Shown: positions 8,530 to 17,151, numbered from the stretch's first letter. The stretch: 45,477 nt of DNA from an uncultured Bacillota bacterium (GCA_949298195.1 CASFVT010000028.1:1-45477); one strand, 5' to 3'. Notes: generated from the letters alone by a model not told the origin. Made by a program: numbers and translations.

Positions 8530-10388
8530 GTCCGCGTCACGGGAATGTGAGTCAGAAACCGAAGGACCTCAAGAAGGCCGGGCGGGATCTTTATCTTTAC
8601 CTGAAGCCCTATTTGATTCCCCTCATCATCGCCCTCGCGGTGGGGGTTGTCTCGGCCATCTTGACCATCTTCATCCCCAATCTCCTCGGCGAGATGACCG
8701 ACGCCATCGTCAGTTCGGTCGTCGATCCGCTCAATAGCGGTCCTCTCGACATGGCCGAGGTTTCCCGGATTGGGGTCATCATGCTGGCCTTCATCCTCGT
8801 CTCGGCCCTTTGCTCCCTGACTACCACCCTCATCTTCAACAAGATGACACTCAAAATGAGCAAAAAACTGCGTGATGACCTTGAACGTAAGATCAATCTC
8901 GTTCCCCTCAGCTACTACAGCAAGAACGCGTACGGGGACGTCCTTTCACGCTTCACCAACGACGTGAACCTCATCATCGACTCGGTCAACAACTCGCTGT
9001 CCCCGATCGTCACCGGTGTCTTCCAGTTCCTTGGCTGCGCCGTCATGATGTTCATCACCGATTGGCGGATGGCCCTGACCGCCATCCTATCCTCCCTCCT
9101 CGGCTTCGTCTTCACCTTCCTCATCATGGGAAAGAGCCAGAAGTACTTCGTGGCCAAGCAAGAGACCCTCGGCAACCTCAATGGCTACATCGAGGAAATC
9201 TACGGGGGTCACGACGTGGTTCGCGTCTCCGGGGCCGACGATCAAGTCAAGGCCGATTTCCGCTCCTACAACGGCGCTGAGATGAAGGCCAATTTCATGG
9301 CCCAGACCCTCTCGGGGCTCATGCCGATCCTCAACACCTTCATCGGCAATTTCGCTTATGTGGCCGTCTGTGTCGTCGGGGCAGCCGGGGTGAGCGAAGG
9401 CTGGTTTGCCTTTGGGGTCATCACTTCCTTCATCGTCTACGTCCGTCTCTTCACCCAACCCCTCTCCTCGATCAGCCAAGGCTTCGCCCAGATGCAGAGC
9501 TGCCTTGCCGCCTCCGAGCGGGTCTTCAGTTTCCTCAGCGAGCCGGAGATATCTTCCGAGGAAGGGAAAACGGCCCGGATCGAGAAAGTCCGGGGCGAGG
9601 TCGAATTCGAGCACGTCCGTTTCGCCTATGACGACGAGCCCGACAAAATCGTCATCAAGGATTTTTCGTGCCACGTTTCTCCTGGCCAGAAAGTGGCCAT
9701 CGTGGGACCAACGGGGGCAGGGAAGACGACCCTCGTCAACCTCCTGATGCGCTTTTACGATTTGGTTGGAGGCCGGATCCTCATCGACGGAGTCGACATT
9801 GCCAAGATGAAGCGCGAAAGCGTCCATGACCTCTTTGGGATGGTCTTGCAGGACACCTGGCTATTCGAAGGAAGCGTCCGCGAGAACCTCGTCTTCAACC
9901 GCGAAGGGGTAAGCGACGAGGAAATCATGAAGGCGGCCCGGGCATGCGGAATCGAGTCCTTCATCATGTCCCTTCCTAAGGGACTCGACACCGTCCTCGA
10001 CGACAATACCTCGATTTCGGCAGGTCAGAAGCAGCTCTTTACCATCGCTCGGGCGATGATCCAGAACAATCCGATGCTCATCCTCGACGAGGCGACCAGC
10101 AACGTCGATACCAGAACCGAGATCCTCATTCAGGTGGCCATGGACGAACTTACATCAAACCGAACTTCCTTTGTCATAGCCCACCGTCTTTCCACCATCA
10201 AAAACGCCGATCTCATCCTTGTGATTTCCCATGGCGACATCGTCGAGCAGGGCAATCACGAGGAACTCCTGGCCAAGCAAGGTTTCTATGCCAAGCTATA
10301 TAACTCCCAGTTCGACGAAGAGGTGGGGGACGGCTCGATCGATTCGATCATCAAAGAGAAGGGGTTCGCCCGAAACGGCGCCAATTAG
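8526..10388 (+). CDS. ABC exporter half-transporter, catalytic partner
   Basis: A 620-residue half-transporter with an N-terminal transmembrane domain and a C-terminal ATPase. Walker A is GPTGAGKTT (from residue 394) and Walker B is LILDEATS with the catalytic E522 intact. The signature is ISAGQ instead of LSGGQ. With the upstream subunit, which has a normal signature but lacks the Walker B Glu, it would form one catalytic and one degenerate ATP site, the known pattern of heterodimeric exporters. The ATG at 8526 lies inside the upstream stop region (ATGA overlap), so translation is coupled. No terminator follows; the 20-bp palindrome downstream lacks a T-tract. Confidence 0.94.
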   Translation: MSPRHGNVSQKPKDLKKAGRDLYLYLKPYLIPLIIALAVGVVSAILTIFIPNLLGEMTDAIVSSVVDPLNSGPLDMAEVSRIGVIMLAFILVSALCSLTTTLIFNKMTLKMSKKLRDDLERKINLVPLSYYSKNAYGDVLSRFTNDVNLIIDSVNNSLSPIVTGVFQFLGCAVMMFITDWRMALTAILSSLLGFVFTFLIMGKSQKYFVAKQETLGNLNGYIEEIYGGHDVVRVSGADDQVKADFRSYNGAEMKANFMAQTLSGLMPILNTFIGNFAYVAVCVVGAAGVSEGWFAFGVITSFIVYVRLFTQPLSSISQGFAQMQSCLAASERVFSFLSEPEISSEEGKTARIEKVRGEVEFEHVRFAYDDEPDKIVIKDFSCHVSPGQKVAIVGPTGAGKTTLVNLLMRFYDLVGGRILIDGVDIAKMKRESVHDLFGMVLQDTWLFEGSVRENLVFNREGVSDEEIMKAARACGIESFIMSLPKGLDTVLDDNTSISAGQKQLFTIARAMIQNNPMLILDEATSNVDTRTEILIQVAMDELTSNRTSFVIAHRLSTIKNADLILVISHGDIVEQGNHEELLAKQGFYAKLYNSQFDEEVGDGSIDSIIKEKGFARNGAN

Positions 10389-10397
10389 GCTGGCATC

Positions 10398-10413
10398 CGG
10401 TATTCCGGTATTC
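10398..10413 (+). repeat. Tandem 8-bp repeat before the cre-like palindrome
   Basis: CCGGTATT occurs twice in tandem, immediately upstream of the palindrome at 10413-10432. It may be an extra regulator site or a chance repeat. Confidence 0.4.
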
Positions 10414-10432
10414 CTTGAAAGCGCTTTCAAGG
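10413..10432 (+). promoter_or_regulatory. cre-like operator overlapping a -35 element
   Basis: CCTTGAAAGCGCTTTCAAGG is a perfect 20-bp inverted repeat. Its core TGAAAGCGCTTTCA fits the CcpA catabolite-responsive element consensus TGWAANCGNTNWCA. TTGAAA at 10415-10420 followed after 17 bases by TAATTT at 10438-10443 could be the promoter, so a bound repressor would block RNA polymerase. Another LacI-family regulator could also use this site. Confidence 0.65.
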
Positions 10433-10463
10433 AGGGATAATTTATCCGCTGGAGGTGCATTGA

Positions 10464-11516
10464 ATGCAAAGAATCAAAGTCGTCCAGTACGGGTGTGGGA
10501 AGATGAGCAAGCTCATCGTTCCATACCTTTTGGCGAAAGGGGCCCAAATCGTCGGGGCCATTGACACAAATCCGGCCATCGTGGGCAAGGATCTCGGCGA
10601 AGCCCTCGGCCTCGGGAAGGTCCTCGGGGTCAAAATATCCGCGGATGCCGACAAGGTCCTCGACGAGACCGATCCGGACATTGCCATTGTCACCCTTTTC
10701 TCGCTGGTGAGCGACTGCTTCCCCCATTACATGAAGTGCCTGAGCCGGGGAATCAACGTCATCTCGACTTGCGAGGAAGCGACCGATTGTTGGAGTACCG
10801 ACCCGGTTCACGCGAACATCCTCGACGTGACGGCCAAGGCGAACGGCTGCACGTTCGTCGGAAGCGGGATGGAAGACATCTACTGGGTCAACCTCGTCGC
10901 CCTTGCCGTGGCCGGATGCGCGGACATCAAGACGATCCGGGGCGAAGTCTCCTACAACGTCGAGGACTACGGGTTGGCCCTCGCCAAGGCCCATGGCTGT
11001 GACCTCACGACCGAGGAGTTTGAGAAGACGCTCGCCCATCCCGAGGAAATCGTTCCGAGTTACGTCTGGAATTCCAATGAAGCCCTTGCCCGGAAACTGG
11101 GTTTGAGCGTCAAGTCGGTCAAGCAAGAAGCGGTTCCCTATGTAATCGACCGCGATCTATACAGTTCGACCCTTGGGAAGACGATAAAATCCGGTCGTTG
11201 CATCGGGATGGCCGCGGTGGTGACCACCGAGACCTATCAAGGAATCACCCTCGAGACCAAATGCATCGGAAAGGTCTACGGACCCGATGACGGGGATATG
11301 TGCGACTGGCGGGTCGAGGGAACCCCGAACATGGAGTTCCACGTCGTCAAGCCGGCCACCCCGGAACATACTTGCGCGACCATCGTCAATCGAATCCCGA
11401 GCGTCCTCAACGCCCCGGCGGGGGTAGTCACCGTCGATCAACTCGAGGAACTCGCTTACCGCACCTACCCGCTTGAGAACTATCTTAAGCGGAAAGGCTG
11501 CCGCCACTGTCACTAA
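10464..11516 (+). CDS. DapB-fold NAD(P)-dependent dehydrogenase, 2,4-diaminopentanoate dehydrogenase-like
   Basis: A 350-residue protein with an N-terminal Rossmann domain ([17 protein letters not shown], then GAIDTNP) and a central stretch resembling the dihydrodipicolinate-reductase superfamily. Length and pattern fit the larger branch that includes 2,4-diaminopentanoate dehydrogenase of ornithine fermentation better than true DapB, which is about 250-270 residues. The C-terminus ends in a Cys/His-rich tail, CRHCH. A good ribosome binding site (TGGAGGTG) precedes the ATG. It stands alone between a cre-like operator and a terminator, so control by carbon supply is likely. No other ornithine-pathway gene is in the window, so the substrate is open. 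Confidence 0.65.
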   Translation: MQRIKVVQYGCGKMSKLIVPYLLAKGAQIVGAIDTNPAIVGKDLGEALGLGKVLGVKISADADKVLDETDPDIAIVTLFSLVSDCFPHYMKCLSRGINVISTCEEATDCWSTDPVHANILDVTAKANGCTFVGSGMEDIYWVNLVALAVAGCADIKTIRGEVSYNVEDYGLALAKAHGCDLTTEEFEKTLAHPEEIVPSYVWNSNEALARKLGLSVKSVKQEAVPYVIDRDLYSSTLGKTIKSGRCIGMAAVVTTETYQGITLETKCIGKVYGPDDGDMCDWRVEGTPNMEFHVVKPATPEHTCATIVNRIPSVLNAPAGVVTVDQLEELAYRTYPLENYLKRKGCRHCH

Positions 11517-11528
11517 AGACAAGCCAAA

Positions 11529-11555
11529 GGCCCGGTCCACCGGGTCTTTTCTTTT
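11529..11555 (+). terminator. Intrinsic terminator after the DapB-fold gene
   Basis: CCCGG (11531-11535) pairs with CCGGG (11540-11544), extendable at both ends, and is followed by TCTTTTCTTTT. The next promoter's -35 (11554) starts inside its T-rich tail. Confidence 0.8.
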
Positions 11556-11582
11556 GATGAGGAATAGCAATCGTGCTATAAG
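11554..11582 (+). promoter_or_regulatory. Promoter of the MEMO/AMMECR1 gene, predicted leaderless
   Basis: TTGATG (11554-11559), a 17-base spacer and TATAAG (11577-11582) with an extended -10 TGC. Counting 7 bases on from the -10 puts transcription start exactly on the A of ATG at 11589, with no ribosome binding site. Confidence 0.7.
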
Positions 11583-11588
11583 TTGGCC

Positions 11589-12956
11589 ATGTCGCTTCTC
11601 GCCGGATTCCTCTTCCCCCATCAAGTTGGTCTCCTAGTAAGGCAGACAGACGGCACCTTGGCCAAGACGTTGGCCGCTTATCGCGAGGCGGGCGAGAGCA
11701 TTGCCCGTCTCAAACCGGATACCATCATCCTTGTCTCGCCTCACATGGAGAGCTATCGGGATTACATCCAAATCGCCGATGGGGAAGTGGGAAACGGGCG
11801 ACTTGGCTTCTCCGGGCGTGGGGAATACAAGTTTCGCGTCGTCTATGACCGTCCGTTGGCCCGCGAGATCGCTTCTTTTTGCTCCTCTAGTTCTTTCCCG
11901 GCCGGCATGGAGAGTGAAAAAGACAGCGACCTTGACCACGGGACCATGGTTCCCCTTTTCTTTCTCAACCGTTCTTATTCCTCGTTCAAGCTGGTCCGCA
12001 TCGGCATCAGCGGCCTTTCCCTCTTCGATCATTATCGGATGGGGGAAATCATCGCCTCGGCCGTCGAAAGCCTCGGCCGCCGGGCCGTCATCATCGCCTC
12101 GGGCGACTTGAGCCACACCTACGAATTGGAAGGCTACGCCAGCTTGGCCGAACGTTATGATTCGTCGCTTCTTGCTTATTTGGGAAAGGGCAATTTCGGT
12201 GGGCTCCTGAATTTCTCGCGGAGGAACCTCCGAACCTCGGGGGAATGCGCGCATCGCCCCCTTTTGGTCCTTGGAGGGGCCTTCGACCGGCAAGACGTCG
12301 ATTCCCGGCTTCTTTCCCGCGAGGTCGTCAATGGAGTGGGACTGGCCGTCATGGCCTTCTACCCGCGTGGGAGGAACCCCTCTCGCGCTTACCTCGATCT
12401 CTATCAAACCAAGGAACGGATTCGCGTCCAGGGAATCCGCGAGACTTCCGATCAGCACGCAAAGCTCGCCTATCGGGCCATCGAATATTTCCTCAAGGAA
12501 CACGGACGGCTACCGATTCCCCAAGGGCTCCCCCCGGCTTTTTATCGGAGATCGGGTGGCGTTTTCGTCTCTTTGTTCAAATATGGCAACCCCCGGGGGT
12601 GCCTCGGCACTTGCTTTGCCAGGGAAGGCAATCTGGCCAACGAAATCGTTTCCAGCGCGATTGCCGCCTGCACGGGCGATCCCCGTTACAGCGACTTGAC
12701 CATCGATGAGTGGCCCTACGTCGAGGTTCGGATCGACGTGCTTTCCCGTCCTGAGAAAATTTCCGGCATGGCCGGGTTAAACCCCAAAAAATACGGAGTC
12801 ATCGTCGAGGCCGGGGAAAAGCGGGGGATGCTCCTCCCTTCCCTTGATGGGGTCATCGATTCGCAAGAACAGCTCGGTATAGCCATCAAGAAAGCCCGCC
12901 TCCAAAATGGCGAGCAGTATGCCCTCTTCCGTTTTTCGACGACTACCCATCGTTAA
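11589..12956 (+). CDS. MEMO-like (LigB-fold) and AMMECR1 fusion protein
   Basis: A 455-residue fusion. Residues 1 to about 265 look like the MEMO/class III extradiol dioxygenase fold: SPHMES (H52), DLDHGTMVPL (H117) and ASGDLSHT (H176) are its three conserved histidine stretches. Residues about 285-450 are an AMMECR1 domain, with GGVFVSLFKYGNPRGCLGT and a PYVEVRIDVLS strand. In many anaerobes these two are linked genetically to a radical SAM protein, the AmmeMemoRadiSam set, whose reaction I do not know. No radical SAM gene is in this window. The ATG at 11589 is chosen over a TTG at 11583 because the promoter places transcription start there. Its stop overlaps the convergent GNAT gene by 4 bases. 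Confidence 0.85.
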   Translation: MSLLAGFLFPHQVGLLVRQTDGTLAKTLAAYREAGESIARLKPDTIILVSPHMESYRDYIQIADGEVGNGRLGFSGRGEYKFRVVYDRPLAREIASFCSSSSFPAGMESEKDSDLDHGTMVPLFFLNRSYSSFKLVRIGISGLSLFDHYRMGEIIASAVESLGRRAVIIASGDLSHTYELEGYASLAERYDSSLLAYLGKGNFGGLLNFSRRNLRTSGECAHRPLLVLGGAFDRQDVDSRLLSREVVNGVGLAVMAFYPRGRNPSRAYLDLYQTKERIRVQGIRETSDQHAKLAYRAIEYFLKEHGRLPIPQGLPPAFYRRSGGVFVSLFKYGNPRGCLGTCFAREGNLANEIVSSAIAACTGDPRYSDLTIDEWPYVEVRIDVLSRPEKISGMAGLNPKKYGVIVEAGEKRGMLLPSLDGVIDSQEQLGIAIKKARLQNGEQYALFRFSTTTHR

Positions 12957-13354
12957 CGGTAACGCCTTGTACCTGCTTCGAGGAACTTGGCCAGGAAAGG
13001 CCCGGGTCGGCCCTCGACATCGCGGTAATAGCGATAACCGTCGTCCTCGAGATGGTTGAGGAGGAAAAGGGGTGGGTGGATGATAGAATAGCGGCCTCCC
13101 ATCGTTCGGATTCTTTCCTCAAGGAAACGGATTACGAGCGATCCAATGCCCTTTTGCCGTAGATTTTCCTCTACTAGGATATGGATTATCTCGTAACGCT
13201 CCGGATCTAGTTTCTTGATGAGACCACCGGCGAAATCGTGTTCGCCCCGCCTGAGGAGCAAGGCGATGACGATATCCTCATCCTTGAAGGAAAAGCGGGG
13301 GAAGAAGGCGGAGACCCGGGCATCGGAGCAGGGGAGGAAGTCAGCTTTTACCAT
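12953..13354 (-). CDS. GNAT-family N-acetyltransferase
   Basis: A 133-residue cytoplasmic protein. Residues 67-92 (IIHILVEENLRQKGIGSLVI and on) contain the acetyl-CoA binding signature of the GNAT fold, R-Q-K-G-I-G-S, preceded by the expected beta-strand. The acceptor substrate cannot be predicted. It reads toward the MEMO/AMMECR1 gene, and the two stop codons share a TTAA. It starts at an ATG about 20 bases downstream of a TATACT -10 box that overlaps, on the opposite strand, the -10 of the neighbouring membrane-protein gene. Confidence 0.8.
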   Translation of the reverse strand: MVKADFLPCSDARVSAFFPRFSFKDEDIVIALLLRRGEHDFAGGLIKKLDPERYEIIHILVEENLRQKGIGSLVIRFLEERIRTMGGRYSIIHPPLFLLNHLEDDGYRYYRDVEGRPGPFLAKFLEAGTRRYR

Positions 13355-13371
13355 CTTGTTTACCCGTTCTG

Positions 13372-13379
13372 AGTATAAT
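13372..13379. promoter_or_regulatory. Face-to-face overlapping -10 elements
   Basis: AGTATAAT reads TATAAT on plus (13374-13379) and TATACT within ATTATACT on minus. The plus -10 would start the membrane-protein gene at about 13386, 0-5 bases before its ATG at 13390. The minus -10 would start the GNAT gene. The two polymerases could not bind at once. Confidence 0.5.
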
Positions 13380-13389
13380 GTCCGCGGTC

Positions 13390-14049
13390 ATGGACTGGTC
13401 AAATCTCAAGCAAAGGTTCGTCTACTTCTGGCGTCTTCATTGGAAAAAGGGGCTTGCCATCGTTTTTTCCGTCTTGGCGTGGGTTTCCCTTCTCGTCAGC
13501 ATGGGCCTCGAAATCGCCGATTTCTACGAATACGGGACGATGTCATCAGCTTCTTTTGGCTGGATTTGGAACCTCGTCTTCGCGGCAATCGTCTATTCCC
13601 TCATCCTCATTGGCAACATCCAGGGAACCTCCTTGGCCTTCAATGGGATGCTCATCTTCGTCTTCTCCTCGGTTTTCAATTTCGTCCTTTACTTGGCCCA
13701 AGCCGGCATCACGTGGCTCATGGGGCTTATCCTCGGTGACCCCCTCACCGCGGCGATTTCGGTCATTTACCTCGTCGCGACGGTCATGAGCATTGTCTCC
13801 GGCATCCTCGTTTACGTCTACACGAGACGTTACTTGGTTTCCAATTTCGCTTCCTACTCCACCCTCCGGAACTGGACAATCGTCTTCTGCGTCCTGAATG
13901 TCATCTCCCTGGCCTTGTTTCCAACTGTCCTCCTTTTGGAAACCGGCTTCACCGCGCGCGGCTTCCTCGCTTACGTTTCCGTCCTCGGCGACGCTTTCAT
14001 CTCCGTGGCCATCTTCTTCACGGTTTCCCGCCTGAAATCGGAATATTGA
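13390..14049 (+). CDS. Multi-pass membrane protein of unknown function
   Basis: A 219-residue hydrophobic protein with about six predicted membrane segments. After a basic N-terminus come residues about 20-42, 58-75, 80-103, 112-140, 155-178 and 185-210. I recognise no family. A first ATG at 13378 overlaps the -10 box TATAAT (13374-13379), so it cannot be on the transcript; the ATG at 13390 is the likely start, at or within a few bases of the 5' end. No ribosome binding site is seen. It ends about 40 bases before the manganese riboswitch of the next gene, with no clear terminator between, so the two may be partly cotranscribed. Confidence 0.75.
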   Translation: MDWSNLKQRFVYFWRLHWKKGLAIVFSVLAWVSLLVSMGLEIADFYEYGTMSSASFGWIWNLVFAAIVYSLILIGNIQGTSLAFNGMLIFVFSSVFNFVLYLAQAGITWLMGLILGDPLTAAISVIYLVATVMSIVSGILVYVYTRRYLVSNFASYSTLRNWTIVFCVLNVISLALFPTVLLLETGFTARGFLAYVSVLGDAFISVAIFFTVSRLKSEY

Positions 14050-14051
14050 CC

Positions 14052-14080
14052 TTCAGGGAGTTCCCTTCCTCATGTATAAT
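14052..14080 (+). promoter_or_regulatory. Promoter of the cation ATPase
   Basis: TTCAGG (14052-14057), a 17-base spacer and a perfect TATAAT (14075-14080). Transcription would start at about 14087, at the first bases of the riboswitch. Confidence 0.65.
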
Positions 14081-14086
14081 CATTCG

Positions 14087-14187
14087 CCGAAGGGGAGTAA
14101 CGCCTCGCTTTGGCTCCGTCAGCACGCCTTCGGGCCGGAACCAAGGGGAATCGGACCTGCGTGAGACCTTCTTGCGGAGGCTACTCT
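14087..14187 (+). promoter_or_regulatory. yybP-ykoY manganese riboswitch
   Basis: The leader carries the conserved parts of the yybP-ykoY class in order: AGGGGAGTAACG at 14091, a stem with CCGTCAGCACG at 14116-14126, CCTGCGTGAGACCTTCTTGC near 14156-14175, and a closing GGCTACTCT at 14179-14187 that pairs with the opening GGAGTA. The class is known to bind Mn2+ and raise expression of Mn2+ exporters. The ribosome binding site GGAGG (14176-14180) overlaps the closing strand of the main stem, so control of translation start is plausible. Confidence 0.85.
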
Positions 14188-16956
14188 ATGTTGGAAAACA
14201 AAAGCGGCAGCGAAGTTGTCAACGAGTTTTCAAGCGATGCCGAAAAGGGCTTGAGCAGCGAGGAAGTTGCCAAGCGTAGGGAAAAATACGGGCCGAATGC
14301 CCTGGCCGAAAAGAAAAAGAAGGGCTGGTTTTTGACCTTCATCGGCGAGTTCAAGGACCCGATGGTCATCGTTTTGTTCGTGGCTGCGTTGATTTCGCTG
14401 GCCATGGCCATCGCCGATTCGGTCAGTGGCAATGTCCATGGCGGCGGCTTCGAGGCCTTCGAACCCTATTTCGAGGTCATCATCATCTTCGCGGTCGTCA
14501 TCCTCAACGCGGTCATCGGCACCGTGCAGGAGATGAAGGCCGAGAAAGCCCTCGAGGCCCTCAAGGAGATGTCCTCCCCGACCGCGACGGTTCGACGGGA
14601 CGGGAAGATAGTCGAGGTCAAGGCCAGCGAATTGGTTCCCGGCGACATCGTCATCCTCGAGGAAGGGCGGACCGTTCCGGCCGATCTCCGTCTTCTGAAA
14701 TCCTTTTCGATGAAAGCCGACGAAAGTTCCCTCACCGGGGAGTCGGTCCCAGCCGAGAAGGATGCCGACATCCTCCTTAGCGATGAGGTCGGGGTCGGTG
14801 ACCGCGTCAACGAGGTCTTCATGTCGACCCCGGTTGTCTATGGACGGGGAGAAGGCATCGTCATCGCGACCGGCATGGAGACCGAAATCGGGCGCATCGC
14901 TACGATGCTCTCCGGTGGGGAAGAGGAAATGACCCCGCTTCAAAAGAAGCTCGCCGGCCTTTCCAAGTTCCTCGGATACCTCACCCTCGGCATCGTCATC
15001 TTGATGCTCGGGGTCAAACTCCTCTACTCCGGGTTGGACGGAAAGATTGCCGAGAACTGGACGCAAGACCTCCTCGATTCGATTTCCCTTGCCGTCGCGG
15101 CTATTCCCGAAGGCCTTCCGGCCGTGGTGACCATCGTCCTCGCCCTCGGGATGCAGAAGATGGCCAAGGTCAACACCATCGTCCGGCGGCTTGCCTCGGT
15201 CGAAACCCTCGGTGCCGTTTCCTACATCTGCAGCGACAAGACCGGCACCCTCACCGAGAACAAGATGACCGTCGTCGGGGCCTATCTACCGGATGTTCTC
15301 TTCAACCGCGACGAAGTCAACGACGAACGGCTCGTCCTCCTAGCTCAGGGAATGTGCCTTTGCTCGAATGCCAGCATCGAAAACGGCATTTACGGCGACC
15401 CCACCGAAGTGGCCCTCGTCGCCTATGCCGATTCCCTTGGGATGGGGAAAAGCTCCCTTGAGGAAGCCACCCCGCGGAAGGACGAATACCCCTTCGATAG
15501 CGTAAGGAAGATGATGTCAACCCTCCACGACGAGAAAAACGGGAAGGAGATCATCTACACCAAGGGCGCGATGGATCAGATCCTCAAGCATTGCACCGAG
15601 ATTCGCCTCTTAGACGGCAAGACAAGGAAGATCAACGAGAAAGACATTGAGCTCGTGAAGAACGCCTCCAACAAGATGGCCGCGGATGCCCTCCGCGTCC
15701 TTGCTCTCGCTTATCGCGAAGAAAAAGCCGGTTCCACGAAGAAAATCGAGGAAGAGAACCTCACCTTCGTCGGGCTGGTCGGCATGGTAGATCCTCCGCG
15801 GGCAGCCGCCAAGCCGGCCGTCAAGACCCTCAAGGGAGCCGGCATCACGACCGTCATGATCACCGGCGACCACATCGATACCGCCTTCGCGATTGCCCGG
15901 GAACTCGGCATCTGTGAAAGGCGTGAGGAGTGCATGAGCGGCGACGAGATTGATCTCTGTACCCCCGAGGAACTCCAATCCAGGGTCGAGACAGTCCGCG
16001 TTTTCGCGCGCGTCAGTCCTGAGAACAAGGTGCAAATCGTCAAGGCCATCAAGGCCAACGGCCACATCGCGGCCATGACCGGTGACGGAGTCAACGACGC
16101 CCCCTCCCTCAAGGCGGCGGACATCGGCATCGCAATGGGCATCACCGGGACCGACGTCGCCAAGGGCGCGGCCGACATGGTGCTCGCCGACGATAACTTC
16201 GCCTCGATCGAAAAGGCCGTCGAGGAAGGCCGTGGCATTTACGCGAACATCAAGAAGACGATTTTCTTCCTTCTCTCGAGTAACATCGGCGAGGTGGTTT
16301 GCATGCTCATTGCGGCCGTCATCGGCCTCAATAGCCCCCTCATCGCCATTCACCTGCTATGGGTGAACCTCGTGACCGACTCGCTCCCGGCCGTGGCCCT
16401 CGGTAGCGACAGGAAACCCGACGACATCATGCGCGATCAACCGCGCGACCCGAAGGAATCCCTCTTTGCCCATGGGGGATGGGGCATCATCTTCGGTTAT
16501 GGGGTCGTCATCGGCCTCATCACCCTCGTCGCCTTCCTCATCACCCCTCTCAGCAATGGGGTTCCTCTCAATATCGAGGCCATCAATGCCTTCTTCGAGA
16601 ACGATCCCGAATCGCTTTCCGAGGCCCAGTCGATGGCCTTCACGGTGTTGGCCTTCTCCGAGCTCTTCCACATGCTCGGGATGACGAATCCCTATGGTTC
16701 CTTCGTCAAGGTGTTCAGGGACCCCAACAAGCTCCTCTGGATCTCATTCTTCGTCGGGATCGCCCTCCAATTCGCCGTCCTCGAAATCCCCGGGGTCAAC
16801 AACTTCTTCTCCGTCCATTCCCTGGCCGTTGGAAACGACGAGCCATACGACTACCTTTGGGTGTTCCTCCTGGCCATCGTACCCCTCCTCGTCCACGAGG
16901 TATCGGCCCTCGTCATCTATCTTCGGCGGAAAATCCTCGAGCGGAAATCGGCCTGA
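14188..16956 (+). CDS. P-type cation ATPase (SERCA/PMR1-like), probable Mn2+/Ca2+ exporter
   Basis: This 922-residue P2-type ATPase exports divalent cations across the membrane. The phosphorylation motif SDKTGTLT has the acceptor D350. TGES, GDHIDTAFAIARELG and TGDGVNDAP complete the actuator and hinge motifs. Membrane helix 4 has IPEGLP and helix 6 has NLVTDSLPA, the Ca2+/Mn2+ site shared by SERCA and the secretory-pathway pumps. The manganese riboswitch directly upstream argues that Mn2+ is the physiological cargo or signal, with Ca2+ as the alternative. The ATG at 14188 has GGAGG 7 bases before it; an in-frame ATG upstream lies inside the riboswitch. A terminator follows. Confidence 0.95.
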   Translation: MLENKSGSEVVNEFSSDAEKGLSSEEVAKRREKYGPNALAEKKKKGWFLTFIGEFKDPMVIVLFVAALISLAMAIADSVSGNVHGGGFEAFEPYFEVIIIFAVVILNAVIGTVQEMKAEKALEALKEMSSPTATVRRDGKIVEVKASELVPGDIVILEEGRTVPADLRLLKSFSMKADESSLTGESVPAEKDADILLSDEVGVGDRVNEVFMSTPVVYGRGEGIVIATGMETEIGRIATMLSGGEEEMTPLQKKLAGLSKFLGYLTLGIVILMLGVKLLYSGLDGKIAENWTQDLLDSISLAVAAIPEGLPAVVTIVLALGMQKMAKVNTIVRRLASVETLGAVSYICSDKTGTLTENKMTVVGAYLPDVLFNRDEVNDERLVLLAQGMCLCSNASIENGIYGDPTEVALVAYADSLGMGKSSLEEATPRKDEYPFDSVRKMMSTLHDEKNGKEIIYTKGAMDQILKHCTEIRLLDGKTRKINEKDIELVKNASNKMAADALRVLALAYREEKAGSTKKIEEENLTFVGLVGMVDPPRAAAKPAVKTLKGAGITTVMITGDHIDTAFAIARELGICERREECMSGDEIDLCTPEELQSRVETVRVFARVSPENKVQIVKAIKANGHIAAMTGDGVNDAPSLKAADIGIAMGITGTDVAKGAADMVLADDNFASIEKAVEEGRGIYANIKKTIFFLLSSNIGEVVCMLIAAVIGLNSPLIAIHLLWVNLVTDSLPAVALGSDRKPDDIMRDQPRDPKESLFAHGGWGIIFGYGVVIGLITLVAFLITPLSNGVPLNIEAINAFFENDPESLSEAQSMAFTVLAFSELFHMLGMTNPYGSFVKVFRDPNKLLWISFFVGIALQFAVLEIPGVNNFFSVHSLAVGNDEPYDYLWVFLLAIVPLLVHEVSALVIYLRRKILERKSA

Positions 16957-16960
16957 GAAG

Positions 16961-16999
16961 ACGCGCCCAACTCCTCCTTGAAGGGGAAGGGCGCTTTTA
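16961..16999 (+). terminator. Intrinsic terminator after the cation ATPase
   Basis: GCGCCC (16963-16968) pairs with GGGCGC (16989-16994), with inner CTCC/GGGG pairing possible, followed by TTTT. The -35 of the next tRNA promoter lies inside its loop side. Confidence 0.75.
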
Positions 17000-17006
17000 C
17001 TATATT
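16978..17006 (+). promoter_or_regulatory. Promoter of tRNA-Thr
   Basis: TTGAAG (16978-16983), a 17-base spacer and TATATT (17001-17006). The start would fall at about 17013, 3 bases before the tRNA. Confidence 0.7.
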
Positions 17007-17015
17007 TATGGGGCT

Positions 17016-17091
17016 GCCGTCTTAGCTCAATTGGCAGAGCAGCTGTTTCGTAATCAGCAGGTTGGCGGTTCGATTCCGTTAGACGGCACCA
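17016..17091 (+). tRNA. tRNA-Thr(CGT)
   Basis: Acceptor GCCGTCT pairs with AGACGGC and CCA is encoded. The anticodon loop TTCGTAA gives CGT. The anticodon stem has one T-T mismatch next to the loop. Confidence 0.96.
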
Positions 17092-17100
17092 CCAGTAGTG

Positions 17101-17127
17101 AAGCCCGGGCTACCCGGGTTTTCTTTC
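17101..17127 (+). terminator. Intrinsic terminator after tRNA-Thr
   Basis: AAGCCCGGG pairs with CCCGGGTTT around the loop CTA, then a T-rich tail TTTTCTTTC. The upstream tRNA therefore does not run into tRNA-Val. Confidence 0.8.
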
Positions 17128-17151
17128 TACCACGTACAATCATCAAAACTA

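Noticed and set aside
10413..10432. Terminator of the ABC exporter operon
   Set aside because: The palindrome is perfect but no T-tract follows, and the core fits cre and overlaps a -35.
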